A DNA stretch of 64,000 bases, taken from Plotosus lineatus (taxonomy: Eukaryota > Chordata > Actinopteri > Siluriformes > Plotosidae). The notes below the pieces were generated by a model, which saw nothing but the letters and a program-made list of their open reading frames with translations, ran no database searches and was not told where the DNA came from. The DNA lies in assembly GCA_024760905.1 (NCBI GenBank), contig CM045729.1, positions 53,957,080 to 54,021,079 of the forward strand, read 5' to 3'. Shown here in pieces: positions 43,693 to 64,000 of the stretch (positions are counted from its first letter, which is position 1; each line of letters opens with the position of its first letter). The position numbers and the translations under genes were made by a program.

Positions 43693-45371
43693 CGGAAACA
43701 TTTCAAACAAATAAAATGGGCACCATGCATGTCAGTTCCAGTGAAGAGTGAAGTTGAGTTTTAACCTGATCTTAACATGAAGCTTTGAGAACAAGTTTCC
43801 AGTTAATTTTATAACTAAAGCAAAACTACTTTTTAAGTAACGTTTCAGTGTGAAAATGTATCTCCATTTTGAAAGTAAATTAAAAGAAAAATTCAAAATA
43901 ATCTAATTCTTATTTGTACAGATTAAACATGATGAATAAAACCTGTATTGAATAAAAGATGACATCCTCCAGATGGCAGCCGTGGTTGTCTCGGCATGCT
44001 TGATGGTGTTTCCTGAAACCTGCCATGGTTTGACAGATCATGTTGGGTGGAACAGCAGCGATCTCCTGCTGAATATAAACCTGAAAGGCTTCAAGAGTTT
44101 GGGATCAATGATTATTACATTTGTTATTTAAGGTAAAACGAACACAGAAAAAAAATAAATTCACATTGGGTGTAGTCAGGCGAACCAGCCCGCCACTCAA
44201 CATCACCATGAAATGATCACCTGATAAACCTTTCCCTCAGCACTTCCAATGATCTTTAAGCTGTGTGTGCGCCGTTGCTTCATCTTTATGAAACGGCATA
44301 TCGAGTTCAACATCAACGAGTTTAGGTTGTGGCCTCAAAAAATTTCAGAGTATGTTAATTTAACAGAAGTTATGTTAACAGTTTCACCACTGTCTTCAAA
44401 TATACTGGCCAATAAAAACAACAACACAATTTTGTACTTTTTTTGGGACCCTCCTATCTAAGCATGAGTACGCACTGGTATTTCTATGACAAACACCTCC
44501 ATGATTCATTCCCAGTAGCAGCACTCACAGCCACATTTCCGAAAATCATCTCTCACATTGTTAAAGAATCCTTTAGAAATCCAGAATTTGCAAAAGTTTA
44601 AATAATTACTTCTAAATAAGTGATAATGGTGAGGTTTCACCACCAACTTTGTGGGATGGAGGAAAAGTGATCATGAGAGGGGAAATAATAGAAGTGACAT
44701 CGAGATTGAGAAAAGCCAGACTGGAACAGTAAGGAAAGTTAGAAAACAAAATTGGAGAGCGAGAAGCGGAACATAAAGAACATAAGGCATGATTTGAATG
44801 AAGTCATCGTGTGTTCTTTTACCTTTAGGAGTATGAAGTTTTAACATACACAGCAGAAGGAGCTCTTCATTTAACAAATCAAAAATAGTACCAGATGGGA
44901 AATAAAGCGAGGTGATTACTGGCATTCCAACTTCGAAAAGCTCAAACACCTGAAATTGTGTAAATATTTATGTAGGGCTATAAAATAAATAAATAAAGAA
45001 GTAAATAAACAAACAAATAAATGAAAAACCCCTCCGAGTTTATACCGTCTATCATGGATGCAGGATTTTAAAAATTGGGATAATATATATTGATCAAATG
45101 TTTAATGGACAAACCATTCTTTCAAAAAGAACTTAACTTGCCAGGGAATGACATCTATAAACTCTTACTAAGAGATTATCTACAGAAACACCAGGAATGG
45201 GAGAATATTTGTAAGGCACCATCCAAGCTAAAGGGACTGCTGTGGACAATCTCAAAGGAAGAGCCAAAAAGACGGGGCCTATCAAAGATCTCTAAATCAC
45301 TACAACACCAGTCTAATAGCAATAATATGAATGTTAAAGAAAAATGCTAGTTAGAAACAAATATCATAATT
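43693..45371. other. intergenic, nothing recognised
   Basis: The plus-strand frame at 45090-45350 resembles a short decayed ORF but matches no family I can name. The rest is AT-rich. Confidence 0.5.
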
Positions 45372-45600
45372 CAGTGGTACCTCACCTGACGAAAGACCCA
45401 ACAAACGAAAAATCCAAGTTATGAAAGGCATTTACCTAAAATTTCCGTCTCTGGATACGGAAAAAATTCACGTTATGAAATGCGCCATCTCAAAAATTCA
45501 AACAATGCGCGAGTTGCTCTCCCAACACCCCACCCCACTGGCCTCCCATTGGCAAGGAGGGACCTGCATATCCATAATACCCATGATGCTTTTCGTGTGC
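45372..45600. mobile_element. Tigger/pogo-like element, one end only
   Basis: It starts CAGTGGTACCTCACCTGACG, like the 8356 element, and keeps the segment with ATGCGCCATCTCAAAAATTC. No second terminus is found. It lies in the intergenic region. Confidence 0.65.
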
Positions 45601-45956
45601 CTTTGACCCATTGTTTGTCACAGAGCTAACACGCGTAAAGGACAGAGTTACTGTTGTTTCGTGAGTTTTTAATATTTATATTATTATATTATATTATTAT
45701 TTTTTAATAGTATATAATAAAATATTATATTCCATACTAATATGTGTCAAGCATCATACACTATGGAATAGTTGATATACTGAATACGGTCAAAACATCA
45801 ACTGAATGTGTCTTTGGCAGCATATCATTTTGGCATATTTTTTGGCAGCATATACCATTTTATATGTTAAACAAAATAAAGTCATCGAGTGTATTACTGA
45901 ATGTCTGGCAACACCACCCTGAGTTAAATGAAAAAAAAAAAAAAATCAGTTTTATG

Positions 45957-46308
45957 TCTTCTTTTCCTTTTGGCTTTTTCCCCCAATTTTTTTCAGGGGT
46001 CGCCACAGTAAATCATCCGATTCCCATGTTTGATTTGGCAGAGGTTTTTACGTCGGCTGCCAATCCTAACACAACCCTTTAGCAAGGGACAGAAACACGC
46101 CGACAGCTTTTCAGCTACTCTTTATGAAAGTCAGCAATGGTTCTTTTACATGAACCTCTCACCATAGACAGTGAGAGACATGGCCCGCCTTTGATAACCC
46201 AGTTAGCTGCACTGGGGGGACAGTGACAACCTTGTGGAGAGTGGGACTCGAACCCCCAACCTTAGGATCAGCAATCCAGCGCCCTTTACCACCAGGCCAC
46301 CACTGCCC
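45957..46308 (-). mobile_element. tRNA-headed SINE with RTE tail
   Basis: A full-length antisense copy with TTATGTCT on both flanks (45952-45959 and 46313-46320). It is intergenic. Confidence 0.9.
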
Positions 46309-46433
46309 AATGTTATGTCTCTTTGGTAAATTAACATTATTTTTAAATGTTCAGTAATTCAATAAACAGTGACTGGGTGCGTTACTGAACTTGAATGTCT
46401 GACAACACATCAACTTAACACTGTTTAAACAAT

Positions 46434-46699
46434 GTCTGTCTTCCTTTCGGCTTTTTCCCTTTTACTCGGGAGTCGCCACAGGGAATCATCTGATTCGCAC
46501 GTTTGATTTGGCAGAGGTTTTTACGTTGGATGCCCTTCCTGTCACAACCCTTTTTTAACAAGGGACAGAAACACGCTGACGACTTTGCAGCTACTCTTTT
46601 ACGAAAGTCAGCAATGGTTCTTTTACATGAACCTCTCACCATAGACAGTGAGAGACATGGCCCGCCTTTGATAACCCAGTTAGCTGCACTGGGGGGAAT
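46434..46699 (-). mobile_element. same SINE, head missing
   Basis: An antisense copy that ends in the body at CACTGGGGGG and lacks the tRNA head. A perfect 15-bp duplication CACTGTTTAAACAAT flanks it (46419-46433 and 46700-46714), so it inserted already truncated. Confidence 0.9.
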
Positions 46700-47059
46700 C
46701 ACTGTTTAAACAATCGCTTGTAAAATTAATGTTAATGCAACAAATACATTAATATTGTTGATTAATGAAAAAACTGCCTACCTACCTAGTAGTTTTATTC
46801 ATATAATCGGAAACACACAATTTTAGCAGTTACTGTATTAATTAGTACTTTAAGTCAGCTTTTTCTAAAAAAAAACAAATCCATAATTCTAAAAAACACC
46901 CACATATAATACTTGGATGGACTTTACAATACCGGGTCTAATTTAAATTCTGATGCTAAGTGTGGGCTTTGTTAAATTCAAAAATATGTTTATGAAGTTA
47001 AAATTTTTGCTACTTACTTTAAAATGAGTGACCATGTCCAGTGCTGTGGCCTAGAAATG

Positions 47060-47722
47060 CTCAGTTGTAGTAGCTTGACCTCACATGATGTACCGGCACA
47101 GCTGGTTGAGCATCAATTTGATCAAGTAATCCGTAGTCCCAGCGCCGAATGTGTGCATCCATTTGCTTCAATTTTTTTAGGTTCTCATCAAACAATAGAA
47201 CAAAACTGCCATCTATTACTTTGTGTAACATCTGCTCCCTGAAATATGTAGCTAACCAAATTGAATAAATGTACCCAGTTTTGTCTGTGCTACACGAGAA
47301 AGTTTCGGCTATAGCACTGTCCAAAAACATCTCGATAAATGTCTCCTATGCCTTCGTTTGAGTTATACGATCGATGTTTGCTGGCAGCATCTAAACACCA
47401 TATAACCTCCGATTTCAGAGCTTTTTTTTATTCAGAGAACCCACACTGGCCACACTTTGCCCTTGAATCGTTTAACTTTACTCAATGTTAGTTTGTAGAT
47501 CTACAGCCTTAGGGTCTAAGGCCAAGTGAGGCGTCCACTCTCGGCACTCGCAATCTCACCACTCGAATCATTACAGTTCATAAACGATGTTATTGTAGAA
47601 GATGACTTCAAGTTCGTCATTGCTTTTTGTGACTCTGGCCTGCAGTATGGGCTCGTAATGCATTCTTCCCCATATTTCCCAAGGTTCCTGTTTTCTTGCA
47701 AGGACGGCACCGAAATGCATTA
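47060..47722 (-). pseudogene. decayed transposase-like gene with BED-type finger
   Basis: On the minus strand 47722-47621 reads NAFRCRPCKKTGTLGNMGKN then ALRAHTAGQSHKK, a CxxC-Hx5H finger. One frame over it continues AMTNLKSSSTITSFM. Further along, near 47190-47140, it reads FVLLFDENLKKLKQMDAHIR, a block I recall from uncharacterised teleost transposase-derived proteins. Several stops and frame changes lie between. The element ends were not found. Confidence 0.6.
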
Positions 47723-47932
47723 TTTGTCATCGGGAAGGTGCTCAGTCAGTCCAGGCAGAAAATTCATCATCCAATAACCATTGTTCCTTAAACACAAATT
47801 TTTTCATGTAGTATAAATCTGTATGATCATATAAATTTAGTTCAGTGTGAATTGTCTTATCTTTAAAAAAAAAAAAAAAAAAAAATTCATGACACAGTTC
47901 CACACATGGGTGCAGCCATTTGCAATGTGTAC

Positions 47933-48483
47933 CAGGGTTCATACAGCCACGGCTTGATAAAACTCAAGTACTTTTTAAGGACTTTTCAATGACAAATATT
48001 GCATTTTCAAGGACCACTTTCATCAACTTGTAGGCAATATCATTACAAACAAGACGTTTGTAAGGATAGCTAGAACATAATTAATGACATTTAAACAAAA
48101 ATACTTCACTTGGAAACTGTGTTAAATGTCATATTTAATCATATTCACGCTGATAAGCTGACACACACACACACTCACACACACTAGAGACAAGGTGGAC
48201 ACACACACACACACGGTACATAGACGAGGCGGTGCTCACAGTAGTCTCTTGCGATTTAGAGACGCTGCGCATTGTTACAGTATTGATGCAAGACGGTGCC
48301 AAGTTAATCATTTCTCGATTGCACTTTTCATCGTACATGACCGAATCAAGCACTTTTTAAATTTGTACAAACCGTATCTACATTACACATTCATGCAAAT
48401 TCAGCGAACTTCGTATACACGTGCATGTCCGTGTATACAAGCTCCAGGCATTAGGACATGTACTACATAATATATAGAGACAG

Positions 48484-48539
<56 letters not shown>

Positions 48540-48684
48540 ACGTTGATCGATTGAAACATTTAAAAATTCGACCGGGTTCACGTGGGTTTTTTTCCATTTT
48601 AATGATGTAATGATGCAACATGAGATTTAATGACTTTTAAGGGCCTTAAAAAACTTTTTTTAATTTAATGATTCACAGGACCCA
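47933..48684. mobile_element. possible hAT-like MITE with nested (CA)n
   Basis: The left end CAGGGTTCATACAGCCACGG and the complement of the right end (CATGGGTCCTGTGAATC) are followed by similar AAGTxCTTTTTAAGG / TTTTTTAAGGCCCTT stretches. No clean 8-bp duplication was found. Two CA tracts lie inside. Confidence 0.5.
48488..48540. repeat. (CA)n microsatellite
   Basis: Intergenic CA array with short interruptions. Confidence 0.95.
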
Positions 48685-49191
48685 TGTATGGAGAATGACT
48701 TGTCTGCACTGTCAATCTGCAGGAAAAAAGTGGTAAACATTTTTTGGGGGGTGGGGGGTGGGGTTACATCATAAAACACTAATTTGGGGACCATGAAATT
48801 TCCATCATCGCCTGAAGTGACTTTAATTAAGAAAAATATAGTCAACATCAACACATTCATAAAAATTCATAAAACATTCATTAAAACGACCAGTACACAA
48901 TTTTTAATGTGGATACCGATACCCTGCTGTTAATATTAATAATTCATTTCCAATCAAAATTTTGCGTTAGAATATTGAAGGGATTTACGTTCAACATTGT
49001 GGTCATTATTGCAAAATAAAAGCCTGACTGGGTGAATCAGGACTGTGACACAAATTCAATTATGCTTAGGGGCTTTTATAGAAGGGATATCACTGGATAT
49101 CTTTGCAAAATAACTTCTTCAGTTTGGTTCATTACCTCAATTGTGAAATAAACGGTGACATGTTTATATAAATATAAAATACACACACACA

Positions 49192-49661
49192 CAGGGATCC
49201 CTCACATTCCACAGTTAATTGGGACCGAGATCCCCCCGTGACTACCGAATTCCGCGAAGTAGGATCAACCCCCCTGACTGACGTATACGTACATGTATAT
49301 GTGTATATCATATCAATAAATGCATATTCAACACTATAAATGCTTATAATAACAAACATTCAAAAATAATGAAATGTAAGTAAAATACAAATACACACAC
49401 CTACAGATGCGCACCTCACAAAATTGTAAGTAGTTTTGATGGGGGGGGGGGTTTGGGTTGTTTTTTGTTATTGTTTGTTTGGGGGTTGTTTTGCACAATT
49501 GGCTTTGTTTTGCGGCATTTTCTTTAACCTTTTCCCCTATTCTTCCTTAATTTCCTTATTTTTTTAAATTTGATGAACATTAAAAAAAAAAAAAAAAAAA
49601 AATGCAATGCATTGAAGTCGCATGAATTGAAGCATAAACGTAAAGTAGCGAGGGATCCCTG
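49192..49661. mobile_element. MITE with CAGGGATCCCTC termini, copy 1
   Basis: It starts CAGGGATCCCTCACATTCCA and ends GCGAGGGATCCCTG. It shares GGGACCGAGATCCCCC, GAAGTAGGATCA and TGACGTATACGTACATGTAT with the copy at 51729. It is inserted in CA-rich sequence, so the target duplication is unclear. Confidence 0.82.
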
Positions 49662-49669
49662 TGTGTATG

Positions 49670-49675
<6 letters not shown>

Positions 49676-49740
<65 letters not shown>

Positions 49741-49773
49741 TACACACACACACACATACACTGTACGTCTGTA

Positions 49774-49831
<58 letters not shown>

Positions 49832-49842
49832 CATACACTGTA

Positions 49843-49879
<37 letters not shown>
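49676..49879. repeat. compound (TA)n-(CA)n-(CA)n array
   Basis: About 55 bases of TA are followed by two CA blocks, each preceded by ACACTGTACGT. It abuts the right end of the MITE at 49192-49661. Confidence 0.95.
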
Positions 49880-49881
<2 letters not shown>

Positions 49882-50274
49882 AAAATGCATGGCAGCAATG
49901 GTTTATTTTGCCGGCTGAAAAACAAGATACCTACTGCATATGGCAGATAGAATTCTGTTTACACTGTTAAAGTGTATTTTATTTTCTGGCTTCGAACAGC
50001 AACAGTTCGGAGCGGAAATTGGAAGTAGTTACAATCACTCATGCATTCCCACACAAGCAGTGTGTATACGTACAACAGAGGGACAGACCCGAGAGGTTCT
50101 TATTTACATTTGCTGTGACCTTTTCCTTCTCATTGGGGTACCGCGCTGGAGCTCCGCTACTACACCATTGTGTGGGTATTGTGTTTAAGACGCCTTGGAA
50201 GATTGTTTAAATAATAATTAAAAAAATATATCACTGCTGTCTGGTAAAACAGACATTTGTTTTCAGTCTTTTTT

Positions 50275-50280
50275 TTTATT
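50275..50280 (-). promoter_or_regulatory. prpf40a: candidate poly(A) signal of prpf40a
   Basis: TTTATT on the plus strand is AATAAA on the gene strand, about 360 bases after the stop. The interval is otherwise non-coding and would be the 3' UTR. Confidence 0.4.
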
Positions 50281-50642
50281 TCATCTGTAAACAATAATTT
50301 TTAGACAAAATTATTAGCAGTTACAAAATAAATGTACAACTACCTAAACAATTGGGACTTTGTGGGTAAGGGAACAAAAGAACAAAAGGAAAACAGGAAC
50401 AATCTGAAATCACCAATAAAACCCCCTTTGCACACTTACTCAGTTTTGCACCTTGACGGAGTTCTGAGAGAAGACGGAGAAAGCTGGAGATGTTTTCTGA
50501 GAACCAGTGAGCGTGTTTCTCCTCTGATGGGAAAGAAGTGTTTTCTTTGCACAGCATCAGTACATTGTGCCAGTTATCTTACAAACATTATAAGGAATAC
50601 AACTTCTGCAGCGTGAAGTGGATGGACACAGGCTGGGGTCAT

Positions 50643-63364
<12,722 letters not shown>

Positions 63365-63635
63365 CTGCAGGGAAGGGTACTGTTAAAATTGAACTCATAA
63401 TAGTAACATGGTGGTGATATACTGTATTTATGCACAAATTCAAACTGCCCACCCAGAAAATGTACAAAGAAATTAAAATTACAAATGTAACAAATATATC
63501 TTAGTAAAACTGCAAGAGTGCAGTAGTTTCTCCAGCATTAATCAGTGAACTCGAAACCTTTTCATTCAAGCTTTCCGTTGTCAGTCATATTCATACCTAT
63601 TTGCATTATACATACATATATAAACATTCATTTTG

Positions 63636-63972
63636 GGCAGTGGTGGTCTAGTGGATAGGGCATAGGATCGCTGATCCTGAGGTTGGGGGTTCGAGTCCCC
63701 ACAGGGTTGTCACTGTCCCCCCCAGTGCAGCTAACTGGGTTATCAAAGGCGGGCCATGTCCCTCACTGTCTATGGTGAGAGGCATGTAAAAGAACCATTG
63801 CTGACTTTCGACAAGAGTAGGCTGCAAAGCCGTCAGCGTGTTTCTGTCCCTTGTTAAAGGGTTGTGACAGGAAGGGCACCCGACGTAAAAACCTATGCCA
63901 AATCAAATGTGCGAATCAGATGATTCACTGTGGCGACTCCCGAGAAAGGGAAAAAGTCGAAAGAGAAGAAGA
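63636..63972 (+). mobile_element. tRNA-headed SINE with RTE tail, intact copy
   Basis: The head has a box A-like TGGTCTAGTGG and box B GGTTCGAGTCC. The body runs from GTGCAGCTAACTGGG to AGCGTGTTTCTG. The 3' end is CTGTGGCGACTCCCGAG then AAGAGAAGAAG, matching the RTE LINE tails. It is flanked by an 18-bp duplication with one mismatch (63618-63635 and 63973-63990). This is the reference copy of the family here. Confidence 0.92.
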
Positions 63973-64000
63973 TATAAACGTTCATTTTGAGTCACCTTAA

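Noticed and set aside
47500..47780. Plus-strand frame at 47526-47777 as a gene
   Set aside because: It lies opposite the transposase-derived blocks on the minus strand and has no recognisable family features.
63650..63700. tRNA gene
   Set aside because: Box A and box B are present, but the cloverleaf is not intact and the sequence is the head of a repeated SINE with a LINE tail and target duplication.

Overview
This is a vertebrate nuclear window, almost certainly from a teleost fish. Genes are split into short exons with GT/AG introns, (CA)n/(GT)n microsatellites are dense, and the interspersed repeats are teleost-like (RTE-clade LINEs, tRNA-headed SINEs, Tc1, Tigger-like, hAT and THAP/P-like DNA elements). 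Two protein-coding genes converge tail to tail. The plus strand carries fmnl2 (formin-like 2) from a mid-FH3 exon at 2809 to alternative terminal exons ending at 39474, 41041 and 41535. The minus strand carries the C-terminal 585 codons of prpf40a (U1 snRNP-associated pre-mRNA processing factor 40A) from 63364 down to the stop at 50643-50645. The same convergent pair, FMNL2/PRPF40A, is known from human chromosome 2. The 5' parts of both genes lie outside the window.

Layout. 1-2808: a truncated RTE LINE, then intron. 2809-24529: fmnl2 exons for the FH3 region, coiled coil and FH1 proline tracts, with introns full of repeats (a second RTE copy, a hAT element nested in an older transposase-like ORF, Tigger-like elements, a Tc1 element). 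24530-31046: one 6.5 kb intron holding a nearly full-length antisense RTE LINE with a perfect 20-bp target-site duplication. 31047-33761: the compact FH2 exon cluster. 33762-38624: an intron built of a SINE, a THAP/P-like element and a ~1 kb inverted repeat around a LINE endonuclease fragment. 38625-41535: a shared tail exon followed by three alternative terminal exons, all with the same acceptor phase. 41536-50642: 3' UTR and intergenic DNA with SINEs, a BED-finger transposase relic and MITEs. 50643-63364: sixteen prpf40a exons covering the six FF domains and the Lys/Arg/Ser-rich tail. 63636-63972: an intact SINE.

FMNL2 is a Rho-family-regulated actin nucleator/elongator. PRPF40A bridges U1 snRNP and branch-point factors during early spliceosome assembly. 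They are neighbours without an evident functional link. The most interesting content is (i) three competing fmnl2 C-termini, (ii) TG repeats lying against fmnl2 3' splice sites, and (iii) a SINE family whose body appears to be stitched from both ends of the resident RTE LINE and which occurs here with three different 3' tails. All exon calls come from reading frames, splice dinucleotides and remembered family sequence; no alignment was run. The a/b paralogue of fmnl2 and the species cannot be fixed from this window.
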